NCBI RefSeq assembly: GCF_019049285.1
Contig: NZ_JAGMUL010000195.1
Span: forward strand, 61,628 to 119,570
Direction: 5' to 3'
DNA length: 57,943 bases
From: Streptomyces sp. AC550_RSS872
GTDB lineage: Bacteria; Actinomycetota; Actinomycetes; Streptomycetales; Streptomycetaceae
Of the stretch, positions 42,579-51,234 are shown piece after piece; the first letter of the stretch is position 1, and every line of letters begins with the position of its first letter. The notes beneath the pieces are model-generated. The model made no database searches and was not told the DNA's origin. It worked only from the letters and a program-made list of their open reading frames with translations. Made by a program: the position numbers and the translations under genes.

Positions 42579-43930
42579 TCGCCGTCGCCCTGTGGACCCC
42601 GCTCACCGTCGGTGGGCGGGGTCTGCTGCGTCTCCGGGGGCCGCGGTGCCACCGCCTCCTGCGAATACGCCCGCAGATACCCCACGATCGAGTTCGACAC
42701 CGCCACCAAAGGCACCGCCACCACCGCACCGCCGATCCCCGCCACCATGCCCCCGGCCGCCACCGACAGCACCACCGCCAGCGGATGGACGCGTACCGCA
42801 CGGCCCAGGATGAACGGCTGGAGGACGTGGCCCTCGATCTGCTGCACGGCGAGGACGACCACCAGGGTCATGACCGCGGTGAAGACGCCCTGGGTCACCA
42901 GCGCCACGACCACGGCCAGCGCGCCGGAGGCCACCGCGCCGACGAGCGGGATGAAGGAGAACAGGAAGATGAAGACGGCCAGCGGGACGGCCATCGGGAC
43001 GTCCAGGAAGTAGATGCCGATGCCGATGAACACGGCGTCGATCAGGGCGACGAGGACCGTGCCGCGTACGTATGCCGTGAGCGTCGCCCACGCGCGCGGA
43101 CCGGCGCCGGCGACGCCCGGACGCGCGGCGGCCGGGACCAGCTTCAGCGTCCACTGCCAGATCCGCTTGCCGTCGTAGAGCAGGAACAGAGTGGAGAAGG
43201 CGGCCAGCAGAATGCCGGTGAGGGCCTCGACGACGACCGTGACGCCTTCCAGACCGGCCGAGGTGATCTCGTCGGTGTTGGCGCCGATCGCCTCCCGGAG
43301 GTTCTCGGCGATCTCGTTGATCTGCTTGTCGGTGACGTGGAAGGGGCTGTTGAGCAGCCAGTTGCGCAGTTCGTCGATGCCGTCCTGGACCTGGTCGGAG
43401 AGGTTGTCGATGTTCTCCATGACCTGCCAGGTCACGAACCAGCCCATCAGCCCGATGACGACGAACCCGAGGATCGCGGTCAGGGCGGTGGCGAGCCCGT
43501 GCGGCACGCCCCGCCGGGTCAGCCAGGCCACCGAGGGCTGCATCAGCGCGGTGAGGAGCAACGCGATGACGAAGGCGAACACGACGAGTTGGACGGCGCT
43601 GATGACCCGCATCAGCACCCAGACCGTGCCGGCCAGCACCAGCAGCCGCCAGCCGGCCTCCGCCGCGACCCGTACGCCCCACGGCACGACCTGTGCGGGG
43701 TCGGGCCGTGGCGGCGGAACGGTGGGCGCGTAGTCGGGGGGCCGTGGCACGTGGCCGGTGGGCGTCGCTGGGGCGTCGGCGGAGGAGGACTCGGGCTCAG
43801 TGAAGGACTTCCGCACCGGCTGGAGCTCGCCGCTCTCCCGTTCCACCGCGGCGCGGCGTTCGTCCAACCGCTCACTCACCTCGGTCAGTCCGGCGCCGAG
43901 CCGACCGAGCCACCCTGGCACTCGCGACAT
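42524..43930 (-). CDS. AI-2E family transporter, integral membrane (468 aa)
   Basis: A member of the AI-2E/PurR-regulated permease family (UPF0118), whose members include exporters and antiporters. An N-terminal tail of about 90 residues (Pro-rich) precedes about eight membrane segments: near 90-110, 115-135, 150-172, 235-260, then 290-312, 318-345, 350-370 and 380-405. The family block around FSFIPLVGAVASGALAVVVA and IEGHVLQPFILGRAVRVHPL is clear. ATG at 43930. The true substrate is unknown. The end overlaps the convergent ahpD. Confidence 0.9.
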   Translation of the reverse strand: MSRVPGWLGRLGAGLTEVSERLDERRAAVERESGELQPVRKSFTEPESSSADAPATPTGHVPRPPDYAPTVPPPRPDPAQVVPWGVRVAAEAGWRLLVLAGTVWVLMRVISAVQLVVFAFVIALLLTALMQPSVAWLTRRGVPHGLATALTAILGFVVIGLMGWFVTWQVMENIDNLSDQVQDGIDELRNWLLNSPFHVTDKQINEIAENLREAIGANTDEITSAGLEGVTVVVEALTGILLAAFSTLFLLYDGKRIWQWTLKLVPAAARPGVAGAGPRAWATLTAYVRGTVLVALIDAVFIGIGIYFLDVPMAVPLAVFIFLFSFIPLVGAVASGALAVVVALVTQGVFTAVMTLVVVLAVQQIEGHVLQPFILGRAVRVHPLAVVLSVAAGGMVAGIGGAVVAVPLVAVSNSIVGYLRAYSQEAVAPRPPETQQTPPTDGERGPQGDGDYSTSASTASASKVEPTA

Positions 43931-44065
43931 GATCCGTCCTCTTCCCCCGTCTCTCCCCACCACTCCCCCTGGAGTCGCTGCGTCCGACCGTACATGGAGC
44001 TGCACGGGGAAGCGCGAAAGCCCCTCACCAAAGGACGGCGAGGGGCGACGCAGGGTTGAGAAAGC

Positions 44066-44145
44066 GGATCTCAGGGGCGCGGGGCTGTACTGGATCTGCG
44101 GCTACCGCCGCGCGGGCGCGACAAGCCACAACGGCGCCGCGGACG
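44066..44145 (-). repeat. Dispersed GC-rich intergenic repeat, copy 4 (inverted)
   Basis: On the minus strand GCGCCGTTGTGGCTTGTCGC and CCGCAGATCCAGTACAGCCC followed by CGCGCCCCTGA match the other copies. It lies between the AI-2E gene and the transglycosylase gene. Confidence 0.6.
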
Positions 44146-44179
44146 AACCACGACACTCATGGCTCTCCCAGCGGAGCGC

Positions 44180-44866
44180 TCAGTACCAGCGGTTGGCCTG
44201 CCAGAACGACCACGCACCACAAGGGCTGTCGTAGCGCTCGTTCATGTAGTTCAGGCCCCACTTGATCTGGGTGGCCGGGTTCGTCTGCCAGTCCGAGCCG
44301 ACGGACGACATCTTGGAGCCGGGCAGGGCCTGGAAGAGGCCGTACGCACCGGAGGAGGGGTTGACGGCCCGGTAGTTCCAGTCGGACTCGTGGTCCACGA
44401 TGTTGCTGAAGCACTGGAACTGGTCGCTCGGCACCATCTGGCGCGCCATCGCCTGGATCTGCGCGATGCTGTACGAGCTCTGGACGGGGAAGTCCGCGGA
44501 GGAGGACCGGGAGGCCTTCGCCTCGGTCTCTTCGCGCTCCTTGGCTTCCTTCGCCGCCTTCTCGGCGGCTTCCTTCTTCTCGATCGCGCTCTGGGCGGCG
44601 GCCTTGCGGGCGGCCTCCTCGGCGTCCTTCTTTGCGCTCACGTCCGCGGCAATGGCCTGGACATCCGCCTGCGCCGACAGGGACTCGGTCTGCACCTGGG
44701 CCTGCTGGCCCGCGGGTATGTCCGCGAGGAGCGTCGAATCGGCAGCCGTCGCCTCGGCGTCGTTGTTCTGCGCGGTGCTGCCCGAGGCAACGCCGACGAC
44801 GCTTCCGACAGCGGTGACCGCGGTGGCCGACGCCACTGCGAATCCCCTGACCGAAATCGGACTCAC
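44180..44866 (-). CDS. Secreted lytic transglycosylase, SLT fold (228 aa)
   Basis: An exported peptidoglycan hydrolase. The signal region is VSPISVRGFAVASATAVTAV; a Glu/Ala/Lys-rich coiled coil follows (about 75-135: KKEAAEKAAKEAKEREETEA). The C-terminal domain (about 145-228) is SLT-like: FSNIVDHESDWNYRAVNPSS with the catalytic Glu in HESDWN, then GAYGLFQALPGSKM and WGLNYMNERYDSPCGAW. GTG at 44866 is preferred over ATG at 44884 because AAGGAA fits its ribosome site. A long structured leader lies upstream, as for other Streptomyces wall hydrolases. Confidence 0.93.
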   Translation of the reverse strand: MSPISVRGFAVASATAVTAVGSVVGVASGSTAQNNDAEATAADSTLLADIPAGQQAQVQTESLSAQADVQAIAADVSAKKDAEEAARKAAAQSAIEKKEAAEKAAKEAKEREETEAKASRSSSADFPVQSSYSIAQIQAMARQMVPSDQFQCFSNIVDHESDWNYRAVNPSSGAYGLFQALPGSKMSSVGSDWQTNPATQIKWGLNYMNERYDSPCGAWSFWQANRWY

Positions 44867-45285
44867 ACGGTTTCCTTCCAGCATCGCCCGCTTCGGTGAC
44901 CCTGGCGGACGCAATCGTGCCCCTGGCGCTGGCCTCCCAACTGCGGGGTCACGGGAGGCACGGACCCGGTGGGCAACTCCCTCGAGGGAAGCGCCGCGTG
45001 AAGACTCGGGCGGCATACGACGGCGCTATGCAGTTGGTTGTGGTGCTGCTGTGGTTCCGTACCGCTGGGGGCACAGGTGTGTCGTATGCGGGGCCTGACA
45101 GGAGTGAGACTCTGCCGTAACCCGACACCGCAAGGCAATTCTGTGTTGCGTGTGAAAGCTCACACCTCGTTTGTGCCAGGGGTTTTACGGAAAGCCGCAC
45201 ACGCCGAGGCGCCGCCCGGATAGGCTCACTGCCTTTTCCGAACGGCGCCAACCAACGAGTAGCTACCGCAAGTTGAGCACTTGGG
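44867..45285 (-). promoter_or_regulatory. Long 5' leader of the transglycosylase gene, possible riboswitch
   Basis: About 420 bases without a gene lie upstream. The part at 44885-45010 is dense in pairing segments, including the perfect palindrome TCCCTCGAGGGA (44978-44989) and AGGGTCACCGAAGCGGGC near the start codon. Streptomyces muralytic genes are often preceded by a ydaO-type (c-di-AMP) riboswitch, and this leader has the expected size and place. I cannot confirm the ydaO consensus by eye. Further upstream GTGTGA-AAGC-TCACAC (45150-45165) is a perfect 6-bp inverted repeat that may be an operator. Confidence 0.4.
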
Positions 45286-46611
45286 TCAGATCTGCCCGTC
45301 TTCCAGCATTTCGGTCACAAGGGCCGCGATCTGGGACCTCTCGGACCTCGTCAGCGTGACGTGGGCGAAGAGCGGATGTCCCTTCAGCTTCTCCACGACG
45401 GCGACGACACCGTCGTAGCGCCCGACCCGCAGATTGTCCCGCTGAGCCACATCATGGGTGAGAACCACCCGCGAATTGGCGCCAATTCGGGACAGAACAG
45501 TCAGCAGGACATTCCTTTCCAGTGACTGCGCCTCGTCCACGATCACAAACGCGTCGTGCAGCGAGCGCCCACGGATATGGGTGAGCGGAAGCACCTCCAG
45601 CATTCCCCGCGAGGTGACCTCTTCGATGACCTCGCGGCTGGTGACCGCGGACAGCGTGTCGAAGACCGCCTGGGCCCAGGGGCTCATCTTCTCGGCCTCG
45701 GAACCCGGCAGATAGCCGAGCTCCTGCCCGCCCACCGCGTACAGCGGCCGGAAGACCATCACCTTCTGGTGCTGACGGCGTTCCAGCACCGCCTCCAGGC
45801 CCGCGCACAGCGCCAGCGCCGACTTGCCGGTGCCGGCGCGACCGCCCATGGAGACGATCCCGACGTCCGGGTCGAGCAGCAGGTCGAGTGCGATCCGCTG
45901 CTCGGCGCTGCGGCCCTTGATACCGAAGGCCTCCCGATCTCCGCGCACCAGACGGACGTTGCCCTCGGGTGTGATCCGGCCCAGCGCCTTGCCGCGCTCG
46001 GAGTGGATCGTCAGCCCGGTGTGGACGGGCATGTCGGAGGCTTCGGGGACGTAGATGTGACCTTCCTCGAAGAGGATGTCCACCTGCTCGCCCGGCAGGG
46101 TCAGTTCGGACATTCCGGTCCAGCCGGAGGAGTCCGTGATGGCGAGCTCGGCGCGGTACTCCTCGGCGAGGAGGCCGACGGACGAGGCCTTGATCCTGAG
46201 CGGCAGGTCCTTCGACACGACGGTGACGTCGAACCCCTCGGCCTGCAGATTGCGGGCGACCGCGAGGATGCGGGAGTCGTTGTCCCCCAGGCGGTAGCCG
46301 GTCGGCAGAACGCTGGGGTCCGAGTGGTTGAGCTCGACACGGACGGTGCCGCCGAGGTCCCCGATCGGAATGGGGGCGTCGAGGCGACCGTGCCGGACCC
46401 TGAACTCGTCCAGCAGGCGCAGCGCCTGCCGGGCGAAGTAGCCGAGTTCGGGATGGTGCCGCTTGGCCTCCAGTTCCGTCACCACGACGATGGGGAGCAC
46501 GACCTCGTGCTCGTCGAAGCGGTTCAGGGCGTTCGGGTCGGCCAGCAGGACGCTGGTGTCGAGAACGTAGGTGCGCCGGTCTGGCTTGTGGCGCTTTGTG
46601 CTGGTCACCAC
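45286..46611 (-). CDS. PIN domain-PhoH family ATPase (441 aa)
   Basis: A fusion of an N-terminal PIN ribonuclease domain (about 12-145; YVLDTSVLLADPNALNRFDE with the acidic metal ligands, and LGDNDSRILAVA) to a C-terminal PhoH ATPase (about 220-440). The latter has GGRAGTGKSALALCAGLEAV (P-loop), IVDEAQSLERNVL (Walker B) and SRVVLTHDVAQRDN. PhoH2-type proteins unwind and cleave RNA. The GTG at 46611 (MVTSTKRHKPDRRTYVLDT) fits the family start. It is separate from the prenyl transferase gene upstream. Confidence 0.93.
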   Translation of the reverse strand: MVTSTKRHKPDRRTYVLDTSVLLADPNALNRFDEHEVVLPIVVVTELEAKRHHPELGYFARQALRLLDEFRVRHGRLDAPIPIGDLGGTVRVELNHSDPSVLPTGYRLGDNDSRILAVARNLQAEGFDVTVVSKDLPLRIKASSVGLLAEEYRAELAITDSSGWTGMSELTLPGEQVDILFEEGHIYVPEASDMPVHTGLTIHSERGKALGRITPEGNVRLVRGDREAFGIKGRSAEQRIALDLLLDPDVGIVSMGGRAGTGKSALALCAGLEAVLERRQHQKVMVFRPLYAVGGQELGYLPGSEAEKMSPWAQAVFDTLSAVTSREVIEEVTSRGMLEVLPLTHIRGRSLHDAFVIVDEAQSLERNVLLTVLSRIGANSRVVLTHDVAQRDNLRVGRYDGVVAVVEKLKGHPLFAHVTLTRSERSQIAALVTEMLEDGQI

Positions 46612-46924
46612 GGAAGGACGTACCCCCTCGGATGAGGTCGGGGAGCGACGGAGTGGAGCTGGACCGGTCGTCGGCCGCCCTGCACGCCATGCACGGGCCG
46701 AAAACCGGCCCTCCACTGCTTCTTCCGTGCCGTGACCGCACGGTAGGGCTGGTGCAAAGGGCCTCCCGGGCGGACGGCTCCGGTGCCGCCCGCTGAGATA
46801 CGACACCCGTGGTTCGGGTGTCGACCTGCTTGGCTTATGCCCTCGAACATGCGGTGCCATGCCAGCGCATATGACGGCGCGCTGGTGAACTCCTTGTTAC
46901 TTCCGTCCCGCGGTGGGGGTTTTC
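46612..46924. other. Intergenic stretch between PhoH and the prenyl transferase
   Basis: No convincing gene lies here. CGACACCCG (46801-46809) and CGGGTGTCG (46815-46823) form a 9-bp stem with a five-base loop, probably a terminator for the prenyl transferase gene, though it lies about 100 bases after its stop and has no T-run. Confidence 0.5.
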
Positions 46925-47698
46925 TCAGCCGCCGTAACGCCGGTGCCGGGCCGCGTAGTCACGCAGGGCGCGCAGGAAGTCCACCTTGCGGAAGGCCGGC
47001 CAGAAGACCTCGCAGAAGTAGTACTCGGAATGGGCCGTCTGCCACAGCATGAAACCGGACAACCGCTGCTCGCCGCTGGTGCGGATGACGAGGTCGGGGT
47101 CGGGCTGGTCCCCGGTGTAGAGGTGCCGGCCGATCAGGTCGACGCTGACGGACTCGGCCAGGTCCTCCATCGAGGTGCCCTTGTCGTGGGCGTCCACGAT
47201 CATCGAGCGCACGGCGTCGGCGATCTCCTGGCGGCCGCCGTAGCCGATGGCGACGTTGACCAGTATCCCGTCGATGTGGGCGGTGGCTTCCTCGGCCTCT
47301 TTGAGCGTGGTCTGCATCCCGGACGGCAGCAGGTCGGGCGTGCCGACGTGGTGCACGCGCCAGCGGCCGTCGGCGACGAGGGTGCGGACGACGTCCTCGA
47401 TGATCCCGAGGAGCGGGACCAGCTCGTCCTGCGGCCGGTCGAAGTTGTCCGTCGACAGCAGCCAGAGGGTGACGACCTCGACGTCCGTCTCGGAGCACCA
47501 GCCGAGGAACTCCTCGATCTTCTCGGCCCCGGCCCGGTGACCGTGCACGGTGGTGGAACCCGCGGCCTTCGCCCAGCGCCGGTTGCCGTCCATGATGACG
47601 CCGATGTGCTTGGGCACCTGAGCGTGGTCCAGGTGACCCTCCACCCGGCGTGCGTACAGCCTGACCAGCAGGCCGCGCAGCTTGTCGCGCAGGTTCAC
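46925..47698 (-). CDS. Isoprenyl transferase, Z-type (257 aa)
   Basis: A cis-prenyltransferase of the UppS family that extends allylic diphosphates with IPP. The catalytic Asp37 lies in HIGVIMDGNRRWAK, and RTSGEQRLSGFMLWQTAHSE is the C-terminal signature (with the GFMLWQTAHSEYYF region). NVAIGYGGRQEIADA and STDNFDRP are also conserved. Actinobacteria often have two paralogues, a short Z-FPP synthase and a longer decaprenyl synthase, and sequence alone does not say which this is. The start is GTG at 47698 with GGAGGGG upstream. Confidence 0.92.
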   Translation of the reverse strand: MNLRDKLRGLLVRLYARRVEGHLDHAQVPKHIGVIMDGNRRWAKAAGSTTVHGHRAGAEKIEEFLGWCSETDVEVVTLWLLSTDNFDRPQDELVPLLGIIEDVVRTLVADGRWRVHHVGTPDLLPSGMQTTLKEAEEATAHIDGILVNVAIGYGGRQEIADAVRSMIVDAHDKGTSMEDLAESVSVDLIGRHLYTGDQPDPDLVIRTSGEQRLSGFMLWQTAHSEYYFCEVFWPAFRKVDFLRALRDYAARHRRYGG

Positions 47699-47849
47699 GT
47701 GATTGTCCGCCCCTCCGTACGAATGCGGTCCCCGCGCCTTGGAGCGTACCGGGGTTTGGGGTGGGCGCGTCTTTGGGGGTGCGGGTGGGTGTTTGGCGCC
47801 TTGGGTGGGGGCGGCCGGGGTGCGTCGGCGGGTGCGTGTGGTGGGGGCT

Positions 47850-47880
47850 GATCGCGCAGTTCCCCGCGCCCCTATAGGCA
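47850..47880 (+). repeat. Dispersed GC-rich intergenic repeat, partial copy 5
   Basis: ATCGCGCAGTTCCCCGCGCC matches the left half of copy 1 at 71-155; the right half is missing. Confidence 0.5.
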
Positions 47881-47923
47881 CGTGCAGTCCCCCGGCGCTT
47901 GGATGCGCGCCCCGGTCCGGGGC

Positions 47924-48015
47924 AAAAAAACGGGCCGGTCCGTGGGGGGGAGACGGACCGGCCCGAGGGGGGGTTTCCACCATAACCCTTCGTAAGGGAT
48001 GGTGCGTGCATCGGC
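47924..48015 (-). ncRNA. 6C-type small RNA
   Basis: On the minus strand a first hairpin CCATCCCTTACGAAGGGTTATGG is followed by a run of seven C, then GGGCCGGTCCGT and ACGGACCGGCCC (12-bp stem, 47932-47943 and 47953-47964) with a C-rich loop (seven C), and a run of seven T. This two-hairpin form with at least six C in each unpaired part is the definition of the actinobacterial 6C RNA, and the last hairpin with its T-run is an intrinsic terminator. A TAGTTG box (48022-48027) suits a -10 element just upstream. Target unknown; C-rich loops suggest pairing with G-rich ribosome sites. Confidence 0.75.
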
Positions 48016-48029
48016 GTGCCACAACTACT

Positions 48030-48544
48030 CTCCGAAATCGCTCGGCGACGGCCCGGTAGCCGCGAGAGGGCTCTTTCGTGGCCGATTCATGGCCGCTCCG
48101 GGGCGGATTTCCAGGGGAAACGGGCAGGATGCGGCCGGATACGGAGGGTTTGGCTCGGCTTGGGGCCTGCTCGGCGACTTGTCCGCGCTTCCCTCCCCCG
48201 GGTGACGCCGACCGCGAACGTCGACTTGACGGGGCGCATGGCTTCGAGGGTCGGACGCGGTTTCGATGCGACGCGCGTCCATCAGGGACACATACGGGGG
48301 CATGGCACCGCGCAGCCCCCTCCACTGCGCGGTGCCGCCGCGCAGCTTTGCGTACGCGAATTACCTTGGTCCGAACTTACGCGAGAGGTGAGGGGAAATC
48401 GAGTCGGCCTCCATAACAATGTGGAAAAGGTGTGGGCTCCTTGGATGCGCAGGGACCTAAGGCGCATCGCGTACGGATGCACGGTTTGCACCAGGTAGCG
48501 CTCAGCGGACAGCAGCTGACCTGTATACGGCCTACCGTCGGCCC
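48030..48544. other. Gene-free stretch upstream of the 6C RNA
   Basis: More than 500 bases carry no gene I can support; open frames lack ribosome sites and codon bias. The notable element is a perfect 12-bp hairpin, GGCACCGCGCAG (48304-48315) and CTGCGCGGTGCC (48325-48336), with a C-rich loop. It belongs to no obvious transcript. Confidence 0.5.
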
Positions 48545-49717
48545 ATGACCGCAAGGGCGAGCAAGACGATCACCTGGGGCGAGGCGTGTGCGCGGCGCAT
48601 GGAGCGGCAGTTCCTGGCGCGTCCCGCCGAGCGCGGCACACCGGTGGCCGACGTGGTCGGGGCGATGCTGGGCGCGCACGCGCAGGTGTTGTCCGCGGCC
48701 GAGATGTCGGTGGGGGTGCGGGCCGCCGGGGTCACCCGGGCGGACGTACGGTCCGCGCTCTGGGACGACCGCTCACTGGTGAAGACGTTCGGCCCGCGCG
48801 GAACCGTCCATCTGCTCCCCGCCGCCGAACTGCCCCTGTGGTGCGGCGCCCTGACCGCGATTCCGACGGGCCCGAGCCCGTTTCCGCCGGATGTCCGGGT
48901 CACGGCAGAGCAGGCGGCACAGATCGTGGCGGCGATCGGGGACGCTCTCGACGGGGTGTGCCTGACCGTGGAGGAGCTGGGCGAGGAGGTTGTGGCGCGC
49001 ACCGGTCCGTGGGCCGGCGACCTGGTGATGCCCGCGTTCCAGGACCTGTGGCCGCGCTGGCGCCAGGTAATACACCGGGCCGGCCAGTCGGGCGCGCTGT
49101 GCTTCGGGCCGAATCGGGGGCGGAAGGTGACGTATACGCGGCCGCCGGGGTTCGAGCCGGGCCCGGTGCCGGGGGAGGCGGCCCTGTGGGAGCTTGCGCG
49201 ACGGTATCTGCGCGCGTACGGCCCGGCGACGTCTCAGCACCTCGCCAAGTGGCTGGCGGCGCCCGCGGGGTGGGCAGCCTCCTTGTTCAGGGAGCTGGCG
49301 GAGGCCGGTGCCGTCGAGGAAGTCCCCTTCGAGGGATCGAGGGCCTGGGTCGCGGCGGGCGACACCGAGTTCCCGGACGGGCGCGTGCGTGGGGTGCGGT
49401 TGCTGCCGTACTTCGACGCGTACGCCATCGCCGCGCAGCCGCGGGAGTCGCTGTTCCCCGGGGAGGCCTACCGGCGGGCGCTGGCCGGCGGTCAGGCGGG
49501 GAACTTTCCGGTGCTGCTGGTGGACGGGGTCGTCGCCGGGGTCTGGCACCAGCGGCGCCAGGGCCGTCGTACGACGGTGACGGTGGAGCTGATCGGACGG
49601 CGTCTGACGGCGCGGCAGGAGCGGGAGTTGGGCGAGCAGGTGGAGCGGGTGGGGGACGTACTGGAGGCGAAGGCGGAGTTGGTGGTGGGGACGGTGACGG
49701 TCGGTCCGCACGCCTAG
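48545..49717 (+). CDS. Winged-helix DNA-binding domain protein, AlkZ-like (390 aa)
   Basis: A member of the HTH_42 superfamily of DNA glycosylase-like proteins, which includes AlkZ for interstrand crosslink repair. Typical parts are VVGAMLGAHAQVLSAAEMSV, LVKTFGPRGTVHLLPAAELP, LWELARRYLRAYGPATSQHL and a later LLPYFDAYAIAAQPRESLFP. The catalytic QxQ/QxD-type motif on the last hairpin is not clearly present; GVWHQRRQGRR stands at the place. So enzymatic activity is uncertain. ATG at 48545. It is convergent with a methyltransferase gene. Confidence 0.85.
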   Translation: MTARASKTITWGEACARRMERQFLARPAERGTPVADVVGAMLGAHAQVLSAAEMSVGVRAAGVTRADVRSALWDDRSLVKTFGPRGTVHLLPAAELPLWCGALTAIPTGPSPFPPDVRVTAEQAAQIVAAIGDALDGVCLTVEELGEEVVARTGPWAGDLVMPAFQDLWPRWRQVIHRAGQSGALCFGPNRGRKVTYTRPPGFEPGPVPGEAALWELARRYLRAYGPATSQHLAKWLAAPAGWAASLFRELAEAGAVEEVPFEGSRAWVAAGDTEFPDGRVRGVRLLPYFDAYAIAAQPRESLFPGEAYRRALAGGQAGNFPVLLVDGVVAGVWHQRRQGRRTTVTVELIGRRLTARQERELGEQVERVGDVLEAKAELVVGTVTVGPHA

Positions 49718-49748
49718 ACCCTGTCGTTCGGATCATCCCGGCGTCGGC

Positions 49749-50534
49749 TCAGACGCCGGGCCTGCGGGCCTCGAAGAGGTGGCGGGTGCTGTGGGCGACG
49801 AAGGGGCCGTCGGACTCGATCTGCTCGTGCAGGGCGCGGAGTTGGGGCCGATAGGCCTCGACGGTGAAGCCGGGGACCATCCACACCACCTTGCGCAGGA
49901 AGTGGACGACGGCGGCGATGTCGTGGAACTCCATGCGGAGTTCCTCGGCGCGCAGGTCGACGATCTCCAGGCCGGCGGCCTCGGCGTCGGCGCGCTCGCG
50001 GTCGGGGTGACGGCCGCTGCGGACCTCGTCCGGCTGGGGACCGAGGAAGTACTCGACGAGTTCGAAGACGCTGTGCGGCCCGACGTGCTGGGCGAAGTAG
50101 GTGCCACCGGGGCGCAGCACGCGGGAGATCTCCGTCCAGTTCGCCCGCACCGGGTGCCGGCTCGTGACCAGATCGAAGGCCTCGTCGGCGAACGGCAGCG
50201 GGGCGTCCTCGGGCGAGGCGACGACCGCGACACCGCGCGGGGCGAGCAGGGCGGTGGCCTTGGCGACGTTCGGCGGCCAGCCCTCGGTGGCGACGGTCAG
50301 CGCGGGCGCCTTCGGGGCCCGGCCGAGCGCGAAGTCGAGGACCTCGCCTCCCCCGGTCTGGAGGTCGAGCGCGGCACTCGCACCGGCCAGCCGCCCGGCG
50401 AGGGACACGGCATACCCCCAGCTGGGCCGCGCCTCGCCGGCCCGCCCCTCGAACCAGGAGAAGTCCCAGCCCTCGGTGGGCACGGCTACACCCTCGGCGA
50501 CGAGGTCCTCGAACGACCGGCTGTTCTCTCCCAT
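49749..50534 (-). CDS. SAM-dependent methyltransferase, UbiE/type 11-like (261 aa)
   Basis: A class I methyltransferase. ALDLQTGGGEVLDFAL (about 53-68) is the SAM-binding glycine motif in a slightly altered form, FDLVTSRHPVRANWTEISRVLRPGG (about 120-145) contains motif II/III, and TYFAQHVGP follows. C-terminal sequence with VVWMVPGFTVEAYRPQL is typical of a Streptomyces subgroup. The ATG at 50534 is preferred over the longer start at 50600, as the added residues match nothing. Substrate unknown. Confidence 0.9.
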   Translation of the reverse strand: MGENSRSFEDLVAEGVAVPTEGWDFSWFEGRAGEARPSWGYAVSLAGRLAGASAALDLQTGGGEVLDFALGRAPKAPALTVATEGWPPNVAKATALLAPRGVAVVASPEDAPLPFADEAFDLVTSRHPVRANWTEISRVLRPGGTYFAQHVGPHSVFELVEYFLGPQPDEVRSGRHPDRERADAEAAGLEIVDLRAEELRMEFHDIAAVVHFLRKVVWMVPGFTVEAYRPQLRALHEQIESDGPFVAHSTRHLFEARRPGV

Positions 50535-50685
50535 GCCGTCATGATCGCAGGGTGTTGTCGGTGGCCGCTGCCGGTTTTCCGCGCCATGGCGGACCAGCAC
50601 CTCGGCTCAGTGGAGTACGGCTGGTTCGTGTCGGCCTTCGGCGGTGCGGCACCGTACGGGAGTTGCTCGACGGGGCGACGGGAGA

Positions 50686-51183
50686 TCAGCGGCCGGACTG
50701 AAGGGGACCGGACAGCACCAGCAGTATGTGCTCGTCGTCGCCGTGGCGGACGGTGCCGGTCCGCTCAAAGCCGTGGTGTTCGAGGAGGCGCACGGAGGCG
50801 GTATTGGCGTGGAAGGGGTCGGCGTACAGGGGACGGGTCCGCTCCGTGTCGAGGAAGAGGGCGAGGGCCTTGGTGCCGACGCCTCGCCCCCAGTACGGCC
50901 GCCCGAGCCAGTACCCGAGGAAGCGGCGCTCCCCCTCCCACCATGAGACGACGCTGCCGGCGACCTCGTCCCCGGCCAGGACCGTCCGCACGAGACAGGT
51001 CTCGTCCCCGAGCACGCTCGTCCGCCAGTGCTTCATGAAGGCCTCGCGCGGCCGGGGCGTGGACCTCGATCGCCGGATGGCCTCGGGGTCGTGCTCGTGG
51101 GCGAGGAAGGCCTCCAGGTCGGCGTCCAGCACCTCCCGGAGCCGTACGTCCACAGCGTTGCCGATGTTCGGGTCATCGCTCAT
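50686..51183 (-). CDS. GNAT family N-acetyltransferase (165 aa)
   Basis: An acetyltransferase of the RimJ/RimL-like GNAT group. VRLREVLDADLEAFLAHEHD is the first helix region, GYWLGRPYWGRGVGTKALAL the acetyl-CoA pyrophosphate-binding motif (GRGVGT), and ADPFHANTASVRLLEHHGFERTG the C-terminal core. ATG at 51183. It is close to the LLM enzyme and the methyltransferase on the same strand but with gaps of 51 and over 150 bases. Acceptor unknown. Confidence 0.92.
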   Translation of the reverse strand: MSDDPNIGNAVDVRLREVLDADLEAFLAHEHDPEAIRRSRSTPRPREAFMKHWRTSVLGDETCLVRTVLAGDEVAGSVVSWWEGERRFLGYWLGRPYWGRGVGTKALALFLDTERTRPLYADPFHANTASVRLLEHHGFERTGTVRHGDDEHILLVLSGPLQSGR

Positions 51184-51234
51184 ACCCGGAGTGTGGCAGC
51201 AGCCACTGACAACGCCCCCGCGCCGACCGACGCC

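Noticed and set aside
45150..45165. GTGTGA-AAGC-TCACAC as a Crp site
   Set aside because: The spacer is four bases, while classical Crp sites have six. I keep it only as an inverted repeat.
48025..48303. Open frame on the minus strand in the gene-free region
   Set aside because: No ribosome site, weak codon bias, and it runs into the 6C RNA promoter region.
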